The position numbers and the translations under genes are program-made. Below are positions 33,175 through 41,124 of a DNA stretch of 64,000 bases, piece after piece. This DNA is from Nocardia terpenica (GTDB lineage: Bacteria > Actinomycetota > Actinomycetes > Mycobacteriales > Mycobacteriaceae), in NCBI RefSeq assembly GCF_013186535.1, contig NZ_JABMCZ010000003.1, positions 496,001 through 560,000 on the forward strand, in the 5' to 3' direction. The notes beneath the pieces are model-generated. The model ran no database searches and was not told where the DNA came from. It was given only the letters and a program-made list of their open reading frames with translations. The number at the start of each line of letters is the position of its first letter. Position 1 is the first letter of the stretch.

Positions 33175-34050
33175 ATGGATCGCGACGAGCTTGCCGATTT
33201 CCTGCGCCGCCGCCGGGAGCAGTTGCAGCCCGCCGATGTGGGTGTGCTGCCGGGCCTGCGCCGCCGCACCCCCGGCCTGCGGCGCGACGAGGTGGCCCTG
33301 CTCGCGGGCATGTCGACCGACTACTACACCCGGCTCGAGCAGTCGCGCGGCCCGCGGCCCTCGGTGCAGGTGCTCGGCGCGCTGGCCCGCGCGCTGCGCC
33401 TCACCGACGACGAGCGCGACCACGTGTTCCACCTGTGCGGGCATCCCGCGCCGCTGCGCACCGGCGGCGACCGGCACGTCGGGCCCGGCCTGCTGTATCT
33501 GCTCGGCAAGCTCGAGGACACGCCCGCCTGCGTGGTCTCCGATCTGGGCGAGGTCCTGGTGCAGAACCGGATGCACATCGTCCTGGTGGGCGAGCGCACC
33601 GGGCGCACCGGGCTGGGCCGCTACCTGCTGTGGCGCTGGTTCGCCGAACCGACCGAGCGCGGCGGATTTCCCGAGGAGGACTGGGATCGGCTGGCGCGCA
33701 AGCACGTCGCCGATCTGCGCGCCACCGCCGCCCGCCGCGCCGGCGACCCGGACGTCACCGAGCTGGTGACCCGGCTGCGGGCCGTCAGCCCCGACTTCGA
33801 GCGATTGTGGACCGAGCACGAGGTGGCGGTGCGGGTCGCCGACGCCAAACGCATGATCCACCCGCAGGTCGGGATGCTGGACCTGGTGTGCGAAACCCTG
33901 GTCACCCCGAACGCCACGCAGAACCTACTGGTCTACTACCCGCGCCCGGGCACCGACGCGCAGGAGAAGCTGGACCTGTTGCGCGTCATCGGAACTCAGT
34001 CGATGGGCTCCGAAACCGGCTCGCGCGCAACGCTGTCCGACCGAGGCTGA
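33175..34050 (+). CDS. XRE family regulator with MmyB-like ligand-binding domain
   Basis: 291 residues. N-terminal helix-turn-helix 'RTPGLRRDEVALLAGMSTDYYTRLEQSRGPRPSVQVLGALARALRL' (about 25-70), then the MmyB-like PAS-type domain ('GPGLLYLLGKLEDTPACVVSDLGEVLVQN', 'NLLVYYPRPGT'). Proteins of this kind are common single-component repressors in actinobacteria and often control a divergent oxidoreductase or transporter. The divergent neighbour here is the secreted hypothetical protein. ATG 33175 with GGGAAGGGAGG upstream. Confidence 0.88.
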   Translation: MDRDELADFLRRRREQLQPADVGVLPGLRRRTPGLRRDEVALLAGMSTDYYTRLEQSRGPRPSVQVLGALARALRLTDDERDHVFHLCGHPAPLRTGGDRHVGPGLLYLLGKLEDTPACVVSDLGEVLVQNRMHIVLVGERTGRTGLGRYLLWRWFAEPTERGGFPEEDWDRLARKHVADLRATAARRAGDPDVTELVTRLRAVSPDFERLWTEHEVAVRVADAKRMIHPQVGMLDLVCETLVTPNATQNLLVYYPRPGTDAQEKLDLLRVIGTQSMGSETGSRATLSDRG

Positions 34051-34072
34051 GCCCGGGGGCGCGCCTCGGGGC

Positions 34073-34384
34073 TCAGCGCCGAATGCCCTTGCCCACCACG
34101 TGCTCATCGTATTCGGGATGCTTGTCCAGCCAGGACTTGATGAACGAGCAGCGGGCCACCACGGCACGTTCGCGCGCGATCACGTCCTCGATCGCGTCGC
34201 GCGCCAGGGCGCCGCCCAGGCCCTTGCCGCCGAACCTGCCGTCGATCTCGGTGTGGATGAATGTCGTGTCGTTGTCGTGCTCCCGGTATTCGGCGAATCC
34301 GGCCAGCGTGTCGCCGTACCACACCTCGTAGCGATGTTGCGTGTCGTTGCGGACGACACTGGTCGTCACCGCTTGATCGGTCAT
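34073..34384 (-). CDS. small GNAT-family N-acetyltransferase
   Basis: 103 residues. Short GNAT of the YjdJ/GTL type: 'RYEVWYGDTLAGFAEYREHDNDTTFIHTEIDGRFGGKGLGGALARDAIEDVIAR' carries the acetyl-CoA loop as GGKGLGG (about 51-57), followed by 'VVARCSFIKSWLDKHPEYDEHV'. These single-domain proteins are widespread and their substrate is unknown. ATG 34384 was chosen; a longer upstream frame lacks family similarity. Confidence 0.85.
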   Translation of the reverse strand: MTDQAVTTSVVRNDTQHRYEVWYGDTLAGFAEYREHDNDTTFIHTEIDGRFGGKGLGGALARDAIEDVIARERAVVARCSFIKSWLDKHPEYDEHVVGKGIRR

Positions 34385-34464
34385 TTGTTCAGTTCTCCCT
34401 CCGCGCACGGACCGGATGCCTGCGTCGCGATCGCGCAAGAGCATACTCACGGTCGAGGATCTGT

Positions 34465-34926
34465 TCAGGGCTCCGGGGTCAACCGGCGGCCCACCTCGCC
34501 CAGGCCGTCGGCGAGGGCGGTGAGCTGGCCGGGGGTCAGCACGTCGACGAACAGCTCCCGCACCGCGGCCACGTGGCCCGGCGCGGCCTGTTCGAGCTTG
34601 CGCCGCCCGGCGTCGGTGAGCACGGCGTAGACCGCGCGCATGTCGGTCGGGCACGACCGGCGCCGGACCAGGCCCGTCTGTTCCAGCCGGTCGATCTGAT
34701 AGGTGAGCTTGCTCTTGGAATTGAGCAGGGCGTGGGCCAGTTCGCTCATGCGTAATTCGTGATCGGGGGCGTCGGCCAGCCGGACCAGGATCTCGTATTG
34801 CAGGTGGGAGAGCCCGGAATCGCGCTCGAGCTGCTGATCCAGGCGCCGGTGCAGCAGACCGGCGGCGGTCAGGAAGGCGAGCCATGCGCGCCGCTCCTGC
34901 TCGTTCAGCCAACGCGGACCACCCAT
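34465..34926 (-). CDS. MarR family transcriptional regulator
   Basis: 153 residues. Winged helix: 'SGLSHLQYEILVRLADAPDHELRMSELAHALLNSKSKLTYQIDRLEQTGLVRRR' with the wing 'SCPTDMRAVYAVLTDAGRRKLEQA'. It starts MGGPRWLNEQERRAW. Divergent from ribA; a perfect 16-bp palindrome lies between them and overlaps its own -35 box, so it probably represses itself and the ribA-ygiD unit. The ligand is unknown. Confidence 0.9.
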   Translation of the reverse strand: MGGPRWLNEQERRAWLAFLTAAGLLHRRLDQQLERDSGLSHLQYEILVRLADAPDHELRMSELAHALLNSKSKLTYQIDRLEQTGLVRRRSCPTDMRAVYAVLTDAGRRKLEQAAPGHVAAVRELFVDVLTPGQLTALADGLGEVGRRLTPEP

Positions 34927-34956
34927 GATCAGAGGTTACCGCCTAGGGTTCCAGTC

Positions 34957-34985
34957 GGAATAACTTCTCGACGCTCTCCGTTCAA
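34957..34985 (-). promoter_or_regulatory. promoter of the marR gene
   Basis: On the minus strand TTGAAC (34980-34985), 17-bp spacer, TATTCC (34957-34962), 31 bp before the ATG. The -35 box is inside the palindromic operator. Confidence 0.6.
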
Positions 34986-34994
34986 ATTTGAACG
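34979..34994. promoter_or_regulatory. MarR-type operator palindrome
   Basis: CGTTCAAATTTGAACG is a perfect 16-bp palindrome in the marR-ribA divergent gap. Its size and A/T centre suit a MarR dimer. Confidence 0.65.
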
Positions 34995-35022
34995 ATACGT
35001 CCCTTCGGACCTCGGAGCAGAC

Positions 35023-35649
35023 ATGAACTCCACTCCCGGCGTCGGCGCCACCGTGCGCACCCGCGTGCGCATCCCGCTCACCTTCGGCGACGGCTATTCG
35101 ACCGCCGCGGAGGCGGTCACCTTCGACGGGCTCGGCGACGGCAGGGAACATCTCGCCCTGATTCTCGGCGAATTCCGGCCGCAGGGCACCCCGCTGGTGC
35201 GGCTGCACTCGGAGTGCCTGACCGGCGACGTATTCGGTTCCGCGCGTTGCGATTGCGGCCCGCAGCTGCGCGAGTCCGCGCAGCGCATCGCCGAGGCCGG
35301 CGGGGTGCTGCTGTACCTGCGGCAGGAGGGGCGCGATATCGGCCTGTACAACAAGCTGGACGCCTACGCGCTGCAGGACGGGGGCCTGGACACCTACCAG
35401 GCCAATGCCGCCCTGGGGCTGCCCGAGGACGGCCGCGACTACACCGCGGCGGCCCAGATGCTGTCCGCCCTCGGCATCGCCGCCGTGGATCTGTTGACCA
35501 ACAACCCGGACAAGCCGCGGCAACTGCGCGAATTGGGGATCGCCGTGCGCACCACGGTCCCGACGGGTGTGCACGCCACCGCGACCAATATGCGCTACCT
35601 GCGCGCCAAGGTCGAGCGCACCGGCCACACCATCCGCCTGATCGGCTGA
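35023..35649 (+). CDS. ribA: GTP cyclohydrolase II
   Basis: 208 residues, a stand-alone RibA without a RibB domain. The zinc cysteines lie in 'HSECLTGDVFGSARCDCGPQL' (three Cys), the catalytic region includes 'YLRQEGRDIGLYNKLDAYALQDGGLDTYQAN', and 'VDLLTNNPDKPRQL' is conserved. It opens GTP to the pyrimidine precursor of riboflavin. As a separate copy under MarR control next to a dioxygenase, it may feed a specialised flavin or pterin-type pathway rather than general riboflavin supply; this is inference. ATG 35023. Confidence 0.9.
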   Translation: MNSTPGVGATVRTRVRIPLTFGDGYSTAAEAVTFDGLGDGREHLALILGEFRPQGTPLVRLHSECLTGDVFGSARCDCGPQLRESAQRIAEAGGVLLYLRQEGRDIGLYNKLDAYALQDGGLDTYQANAALGLPEDGRDYTAAAQMLSALGIAAVDLLTNNPDKPRQLRELGIAVRTTVPTGVHATATNMRYLRAKVERTGHTIRLIG

Positions 35650-35671
35650 GCGCCGCTACGAAGGAAACACC

Positions 35672-36454
35672 ATGTCCGACAGCGATATTCGCCGCATGCC
35701 CGCGGTGTACCTGAGCCATGGCGCGCCGCCGCTGGCCGACGATCCGCACTGGCCCCGGCAACTCGCCGCGTGGTCGGCCGAATTGCCCACGCCCACCGCG
35801 ATTCTCGTGGTGTCCGCGCACTGGGAGGACGCGCCGGTCCCCCTGGGCGCCACCGAGACGGTGCCGCTGGTCTACGACTTCGGGGGCTTCCCGGAGCGCT
35901 ACTACCGGGTGCGCTACCCCGCCCCGGGCGCGCCCGACCTCGCCGCGAAGGTGCGTGCGCTGCTGGGGAATTCGGTCCACGACGCCCCCGACCGCGGCCT
36001 CGATCACGGCGCGTACGTGCCGCTGGTGGAGATGTATCCGCGGGCCGACGTCCCGGTCCTCCAGCTGTCCATGCCGACGCTGGACCCGGCCGCCCTCTAC
36101 GAGCTCGGCCGCGGGCTCGCGCCCCTGCGCGACGAGGGCGTACTGATCATCGGCAGCGGCTTCTTCACCCACAATCTGCGCGAGATGATCCCCGGCGCGG
36201 CCGACGCCGAGGCCCCCACCTGGTCGCGAGAGTTCGACGACTGGGGCCGAGAGACCCTGGCCGCAGGCGATGTCGACGCGCTGCTGAACTTCCGCCACAC
36301 CGCCCCCGCCGCCGCCCACGCCCATCCCCGCATCGAACATTTCGCCCCCCTGTTCGTCACCCTCGGCGCAGGCGAGGCCGACCTGACCGAGCCCCGCACG
36401 GCAATCGACGGCTTCTGGCACGGACTGGCCAAACGATCGATCCAACTGGGCTGA
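35672..36454 (+). CDS. ygiD: LigB-type extradiol dioxygenase (4,5-DOPA dioxygenase family, YgiD)
   Basis: 260 residues. The DODA family marks are 'AVYLSHGAPPLADD' (first His), 'ILVVSAHWEDAP' (second His), 'LDHGAYVPLVEMYPRADVPVLQLSM' and 'GSGFFTHNLRE' (later His). These ligate one Zn or Fe and the enzyme opens a catechol ring. Natural substrates of bacterial YgiD proteins are poorly known. It lies 22 bp after ribA and is probably co-transcribed. The TGA stop (36452-36454) is the start of a dispersed palindromic element. Confidence 0.88.
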   Translation: MSDSDIRRMPAVYLSHGAPPLADDPHWPRQLAAWSAELPTPTAILVVSAHWEDAPVPLGATETVPLVYDFGGFPERYYRVRYPAPGAPDLAAKVRALLGNSVHDAPDRGLDHGAYVPLVEMYPRADVPVLQLSMPTLDPAALYELGRGLAPLRDEGVLIIGSGFFTHNLREMIPGAADAEAPTWSREFDDWGRETLAAGDVDALLNFRHTAPAAAHAHPRIEHFAPLFVTLGAGEADLTEPRTAIDGFWHGLAKRSIQLG

Positions 36455-36479
36455 TTCCGGCCAAAAGCATGCCGGAATC
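36453..36479 (+). repeat. dispersed palindromic element, copy 3 (single core)
   Basis: A perfect 9-bp stem (GATTCCGGC with GCCGGAATC) encloses the loop CAAAAGCAT. The first two bases are the GA of the ygiD TGA stop. The truncated NAD(P)H-binding gene begins about 60 bp further on. Confidence 0.85.
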
Positions 36480-36542
36480 ACGAACGGAGTGTGCCGGAGG
36501 CGAACGGCGGGCCGGGCGTCAGTTGGCGAGTTCACTCGCGGA

Positions 36543-37034
36543 CTCGTGCTCGGGGTGCCCTACGGGAAGGAGCCGATCGCCACGTATTCGGACGGGGTGG
36601 CGGTGATCGTCGCGGCGATGCGGCGACACGGGGTGCGGCGGCTGGTCGCGGTCAGCTCCAGCGCGCTGGATCCGCGTCCGTACCCGGACGCCGGATTCCT
36701 GTTCAACCGGGTGCTGCGGCCGTATGTGGTCAAGGTGCTCGGCCGCACCACCTACGACGACATGCGGCGGATGGAGCGGGCGATCGTCGCGAGCGAGGTG
36801 GACTGGACGATCGTGCGCCCGGGCGGGCTGTACGACCTGCCGGAGGCCACCGATTACACCCTCGTCGAGGGGCGGGCCGAGGGGCGGTTCACGGCGCGGG
36901 CCGATCTCGCCGCGAGCCTGCTGCGGCTGCTCGACGACGACCGGTTCGTGCACCGGACGGTCGGGGTGATGACTACGGTCGCGAATCCGACCGTGCTGCA
37001 ACTGATTCGGCGCGAGGCGTTCGCGAAGCGGTGA
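36543..37034 (+). pseudogene. 5'-truncated NAD(P)H-binding (SDR-like) protein
   Basis: The readable part (about 163 residues) starts inside the family at 'LVLGVPYGKEPIATYSDGVAVIVAAMRRHGVRRLVAVSS' and continues through 'DDMRRMERAIVASEVDWTIVRPGGLYD' to a normal C-terminus. The N-terminal Rossmann strand and GxxGxxG nucleotide-binding motif, about 70 residues, are missing; the bases in their place (36480-36542) do not encode them. An in-frame GTG near 36489 would give only an unrelated leader. The loss lies next to palindromic element copy 3. Probably non-functional. Confidence 0.75.
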
Positions 37035-37472
37035 TCAGACGGCCGCGTCGCACGAGAGCCGGTCCATCGCGGCCGCTCTCGTTTCGTAGATCGCGATCTT
37101 GTGGTCCAGGGCGGCCAGGGTCTGCTGTAGTTCGTCGATGCGGGCCAGGACGTCGGCGCGGGTGTTGCGGAACATGCCGAGTCGCTCGCGGACCGTGGAC
37201 TCGCCCTGGCGCACCAGTTCCGCGTAGTGGAGCATGTCCGCGACCGTCATGCCGGTGGTCCGCAGCTTCCCGATCAGGTCCAGCCAGTTCAGGTCGCGAT
37301 CGCTGAAGCGGCGCTTGCCCGCGTGGTCGCGGCCCACGTAGTTCATCAGCCCGATGCGCTCGTACCAGCGCAGGGTGTCCCGGCTGAGCCCCGACCGATC
37401 GGCCACCTCGCCGATCGAATACCGCGGCCGGTTGTACTCGATATCCGTCACATCCTGCGCGATCGCACCCAT
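37035..37472 (-). CDS. MerR family transcriptional regulator
   Basis: 145 residues. N-terminal MerR motif 'RYSIGEVADRSGLSRDTLRWYERIGLMNYVGRDHAGKRRFSDRDLNWLDLIGKLRTTGM' (about 17-75), then a coiled-coil dimerisation helix ending with 'ALDHKIAIYETRAAAMDR'. No metal-binding cysteines, so more like the organic-signal group. MerR genes of this type often control a neighbouring SDR gene; here the neighbour is the truncated one, whose stop is adjacent (tail to tail, zero gap). GCACTCCAAGCAA-type spacing upstream was not analysed. Confidence 0.87.
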   Translation of the reverse strand: MGAIAQDVTDIEYNRPRYSIGEVADRSGLSRDTLRWYERIGLMNYVGRDHAGKRRFSDRDLNWLDLIGKLRTTGMTVADMLHYAELVRQGESTVRERLGMFRNTRADVLARIDELQQTLAALDHKIAIYETRAAAMDRLSCDAAV

Positions 37473-37575
37473 TCGGCATCCCTCTCTCGGTCCCCTCCCC
37501 GACGCTACCCACCTGGAGTGCGCTCCAAGCAAGTTCCGGCGGCCCGATGTCCGAATTCGGCCTACTCTGGGACCC

Positions 37576-37776
37576 ATGGCTAAAGAGATCGATCGCATCC
37601 GGGCGCGTTCCGCACTGGAGACGGTCAAGGAAAGCCCGCTCATCGCGGCCGTGGCGCTCGCGCCCGCGGTCGTCGTCCTCGGTGTGGTCTGGTGGCTCAC
37701 CAACTGGTTCGTGGCGCTGCTGGTGCTGATCGCGCTCGGCGCGGTCGTCGTGGTCCGCGGCAGGTTCGTGCGCTGA
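37576..37776 (+). CDS. small membrane protein, hypothetical
   Basis: 66 residues: MAKEIDRIRARSALETVKES followed by two adjacent hydrophobic helices ('LIAAVALAPAVVVLGVVWWL' and 'WFVALLVLIALGAVVVV'), ending in a basic tail. Divergent from merR across about 100 bp. No family recognised. Coding is supported by the amphipathic start and normal codon bias. Confidence 0.6.
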   Translation: MAKEIDRIRARSALETVKESPLIAAVALAPAVVVLGVVWWLTNWFVALLVLIALGAVVVVRGRFVR

Positions 37777-37826
37777 TCCCGGTCCTTCGGCCCGGGACCG
37801 GTCCGGGGTGGGGACCGAGTGGTCCC

Positions 37827-38318
37827 TCACCTGGGGACGTGGAACCCCACCAACTCTCCGGTTCCGGGATCGGCGGCGGCCCACGGCCGATCGAACTCCA
37901 GGATCGCCAGCGCCGAGGTGGGGAACTTGCGGCTCAGTTCCACCGCGGGTTCGCAGTCGCGGTTGGCCGCGAGTTCCCATGCCGTCCACGGCATGCCCGG
38001 CGCGTGCCCGATCAGCAGCAGCGTGTCCACGTCGTCGTCGGTGAGCTGGATCAGCTCGATCAGGGCGCGCGGTGACGCGTCGTAGATCGACGCCTCGTAC
38101 TCCACCGGCGCGGTGAGGCCGGTCGCGGCCAAGGTCTCCCGCGTGCGGACCGCGGTCGAGCAGCGCACCGTGTCGATCGGGGGTTGATTGGCGCGCAGCC
38201 AGGCGCCGGCCAGGCCCGCCTCGCGGCGCCCGCGCGGGGCCAGCGGCCGCTCGTGGTCGGCCACGCCGGGTGGATAGGCGGACTTGCCGTGCCGCATCAG
38301 GATCAGGGTGCGCACCAT
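37827..38318 (-). CDS. histidine phosphatase family protein (SixA-like)
   Basis: 163 residues. The catalytic RHG motif is 'LILMRHGKSAYPPGVADHERPLAPRGRREA' and the second His is in 'LLLIGHAPGM'. The short single-domain layout is that of SixA-type phosphohistidine phosphatases, though small-molecule phosphatases look alike. The ATG at 38318 was chosen; GTG 38327 would add three residues. Confidence 0.88.
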   Translation of the reverse strand: MVRTLILMRHGKSAYPPGVADHERPLAPRGRREAGLAGAWLRANQPPIDTVRCSTAVRTRETLAATGLTAPVEYEASIYDASPRALIELIQLTDDDVDTLLLIGHAPGMPWTAWELAANRDCEPAVELSRKFPTSALAILEFDRPWAAADPGTGELVGFHVPR

Positions 38319-38434
38319 GGCAACCACCGTAGGCCCTGGGGGAGACGCATCTCACTCTCGAGGCACACTGAAGGTACCTTCGCTCCGAACCCCGGGGCGG
38401 TGTCAGCCCATGATGTTTCGAGGATCTGCGAGAT

Positions 38435-40102
38435 ATGGCCTATGTGATCACGCAGCGTTGTTGCAACGACGCCAGCTGCGTACCCGAGTGCCCGGTCGAT
38501 TGCATTCGTCCCACCCCGGAGCAACCCGAGTTCGCGACGACCGAACAGCTCTACATCGACCCCGACACCTGCATCGACTGCGGTGCGTGCGTGGATGCCT
38601 GCCCGGTGGAGGCCATCTTCTCCGAGGACGATCTGACCGCCTCGCTGGCCCGATTCCGCGACATCAATGCCGCCTACTACGAGCGGCACCCGCTGGAGTC
38701 GAATTTCGAACCGCTGGTGACGCCCGCCCGGCCGCCGAAGGAGCTGGGCACGCTGCGGGTCGCCGTCGTGGGGGCGGGCCCGGCCGCCTGCTACGCGGCC
38801 GAGGAGCTGCTGCGGCGCTCCGATGTCGAGGTGGAGATGTTCGACCGGCTGCCGACGCCGTGGGGGCTGGTGCGCGCCGGTGTCGCGCCCGACCATCCGG
38901 GGACCAAGGGGGTCTCGGGCATGTTCGACAGCGCGTTCCGCCGCGACACCCTGCAGTACCACCTGAATGTCGAGGTGGGTAAGCACATTTCGCACGAGGA
39001 GCTGCTGGCGCACCACCACGCGGTGATCTACGCGGTCGGCGCCTCCACCGATCGGCGGCTGGGCGTGCCCGGCGAGGACCTGCCCGGCAGCCACTCCGCG
39101 ACCGAGTTCGTGGCCTGGTACAACGGCCATCCCGACTACGCCGACCGCACCTTCGACCTGTCCGGTGAGCGGGTGGTCATCGTCGGCAACGGCAATGTGG
39201 CCCTGGACGTGGCGCGGGTGCTGACCCTCGATCACGACGAGCTGGCCAAGACCGATATCGCCGATCACGCCCTGGACGCGCTGCGGCAGAGCGCCGTTCG
39301 CGAGGTCGTGGTGCTGGGGCGGCGCGGTCCGCTACAGGCGGCCTACACCTCCTCGGAGTTCCTGGCCCTGGGCTATCTGAAGGGTGTGGACGTCGTCATC
39401 GATCCCGCCGATCTGGAGCTGGATCCGGAAAGCCGGGCGCTGCTGGACGATCCGGAGATCGAGCCCTCGCTGCGGCTGAAATACCAGCTGGCGCAGGAGT
39501 ATGCGGCCAAGCCGCACGATCCCGCCCACCGGCGCATCGTCTTCCGCTACCTGGCCTCGCCGACCGCGATCACCGGCGGCGACCGGGTCGAGGGGGTCGA
39601 GTACGCGCGCAACGAACTGGTCTCGGAGAACGGCGTTCTGGTGGCCCGCGCCACCGGCGACACCGAGACGCTGCCCGCCGCGCTGGTGCTGCGGTCGGTC
39701 GGCTATCGCGGGCGGCCGGTCCCGGACCTGCCGTTCGACGAGCGCGCGGGCATCGTCCCCAACGAGCACGGCCGGGTCTTCGCCGACGGCGCGCCGGTGC
39801 CCGGCGTCTACGTGTCGGGCTGGATCAAGCGCGGCCCCCGCGGCGTCATCGGCTCCAACCGCGCCGACGCGCAGGAAACGGTGGAGCGCCTGCTCGACGA
39901 CTTCACCGCCGGGAAACTCGCTGTGCCCCAGGGCGATCGCCAGGCACTGAAGGACCTGCTCACCCGCCGCCAGCCCGACCGGGTCGACCGCGACGGCTGG
40001 AAGGCCATCGACGCCGCCGAACGCACCGCCGGGCGTTCCAGCGGTCGGCCGCGGGTCAAGTTCACTACTGTCGAGGATTTGCTGAAGGCCGCCCGCGGCT
40101 GA
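38435..40102 (+). CDS. fprB: ferredoxin-NADP+ reductase with N-terminal ferredoxin domain, FprB-like
   Basis: 555 residues. The first 60 form a 7Fe/8Fe-type ferredoxin: 'CCNDASCVPECPVDCI' and 'CIDCGACVDACPVEAIF'. An adrenodoxin reductase-like flavoprotein follows: FAD motif 'VAVVGAGPAACYAAEELL' (about 108-125), NADP motif 'VVIVGNGNVALDVARVL' (about 246-262) and C-terminal 'GWIKRGPRGVIGSNR'. It passes electrons between NADPH and ferredoxins for P450s and similar enzymes. Same fusion as mycobacterial FprB, close in length (about 575). Confidence 0.93.
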   Translation: MAYVITQRCCNDASCVPECPVDCIRPTPEQPEFATTEQLYIDPDTCIDCGACVDACPVEAIFSEDDLTASLARFRDINAAYYERHPLESNFEPLVTPARPPKELGTLRVAVVGAGPAACYAAEELLRRSDVEVEMFDRLPTPWGLVRAGVAPDHPGTKGVSGMFDSAFRRDTLQYHLNVEVGKHISHEELLAHHHAVIYAVGASTDRRLGVPGEDLPGSHSATEFVAWYNGHPDYADRTFDLSGERVVIVGNGNVALDVARVLTLDHDELAKTDIADHALDALRQSAVREVVVLGRRGPLQAAYTSSEFLALGYLKGVDVVIDPADLELDPESRALLDDPEIEPSLRLKYQLAQEYAAKPHDPAHRRIVFRYLASPTAITGGDRVEGVEYARNELVSENGVLVARATGDTETLPAALVLRSVGYRGRPVPDLPFDERAGIVPNEHGRVFADGAPVPGVYVSGWIKRGPRGVIGSNRADAQETVERLLDDFTAGKLAVPQGDRQALKDLLTRRQPDRVDRDGWKAIDAAERTAGRSSGRPRVKFTTVEDLLKAARG

Positions 40103-40126
40103 CGGTCCGGCCTCGAGGCCGACGGC

Positions 40127-40192
40127 CCGGCGTGCGATCCCGTCGTTCCGCCGTGCGGTCCCGTCATTCCGGCGTGCTTTCGGCCGGAATCA
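40127..40192 (-). repeat. dispersed palindromic element, copy 4, with 21-bp tandem half-units
   Basis: Core at 40169-40192 (loop GTGCTTTCG read on +) plus two degenerate 21-bp tandem units of the CCGGCGTGC half at 40127-40147 and 40148-40168. On the minus strand the element begins with the TGA stop of the thioesterase gene (40190-40192). Confidence 0.8.
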
Positions 40193-40963
40193 CGTGGGTA
40201 ACGGACCGATTCGGACCGTCGTGGTGATGGCGCCGCCCACCACGAACCACAGCCGCAACCCGGGATGCCCGGTGCGGTCGCCCGGCTCGTAGCGGCTGCG
40301 CACGCTGATGTGTTGCCGGGCCAGCACCGGCGCGACGTACTCCACGACCGCGCGGTGCGGGCCCGCCACCAGCTTCGGGAAGTCCACCAGGAACTGCTCC
40401 ACCGCCTGCCAGTAGACGGCGTTGTTGACATGGTTGTACTGGTCGATGTCGGTGGCGCGCACCGGGAACGGCAGGTCGGTATCGGACTCCGGCGGGATGG
40501 CGTCGGTCAGCCACGGCCGCCAGCGCAGCCGCTGTTCGGTCGCGGTGCGGGCCAAGTGCGCGAGCCCCTCGTCGCTGATCCGGGTCGGCCGGTTGGTCGA
40601 CTCGTCGATATTGATCCAGAAGCCCTCGGTCTCGATGAGACCGCCCTTCTCGCTCGTGATCCGCACCCGCATGTTCGTCCACCGCGTCGACATCGCCGAA
40701 CACCAGCGCCGCAGCTGGACCCGGTCCGGCCACAGGATCGGCCGGATCACGTCGATGACCGTGCGGCGGACGATCCAACTCGGGTCGGTGCGATGGAAGA
40801 ACCCGGCCTGCAGCTCCTCCTCCGCGATGTCCTGCAGGTATCGCGCCACGGCATCGAACCGCAGCCGGCTGTACGGATCCACATCCCCACCCCGGACGGG
40901 CCACGCAGATGCGAAGCCCAAGCCCTCCTGGGGAAGCGGGGCGAGTGGCTCATCGAGTGACAC
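40190..40963 (-). CDS. acyl-ACP thioesterase domain protein
   Basis: 257 residues with two hotdog folds in tandem, as in FatA-type thioesterases: first 'DVDPYSRLRFDAVARYLQDIAEE' (about 27-49), second 'FPVRATDIDQYNHVNNAVYWQAVEQFLVDFPK' with the catalytic-type DxxxHxN (D and H/N near 171-178). It probably releases fatty acids or acyl groups from ACP or CoA. GTG start at 40963 with AGGAG upstream. The stop codon is the first part of palindromic element copy 4. Confidence 0.87.
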   Translation of the reverse strand: MSLDEPLAPLPQEGLGFASAWPVRGGDVDPYSRLRFDAVARYLQDIAEEELQAGFFHRTDPSWIVRRTVIDVIRPILWPDRVQLRRWCSAMSTRWTNMRVRITSEKGGLIETEGFWINIDESTNRPTRISDEGLAHLARTATEQRLRWRPWLTDAIPPESDTDLPFPVRATDIDQYNHVNNAVYWQAVEQFLVDFPKLVAGPHRAVVEYVAPVLARQHISVRSRYEPGDRTGHPGLRLWFVVGGAITTTVRIGPLPT

Positions 40964-41124
40964 TGGTGCTCCTCGCGCTGCACGGTGTGCCGCGTTCTCG
41001 TGCGGTGCTGTTGTGACATGACTTTACGGGGCGCACGTCACACTGTTACGCCCAGACGTATCTACTCACACGTAGCGAACATCCAGTTTGCTCGACGGCT
41101 ACCCCGTCCCGCTGTGCGGCCTGC

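Noticed and set aside
36489..36542. GTG start giving a full short SDR protein
   Set aside because: The added residues do not form the beta strand and Gly-rich loop needed, and they derive from the sequence next to the repeat element.
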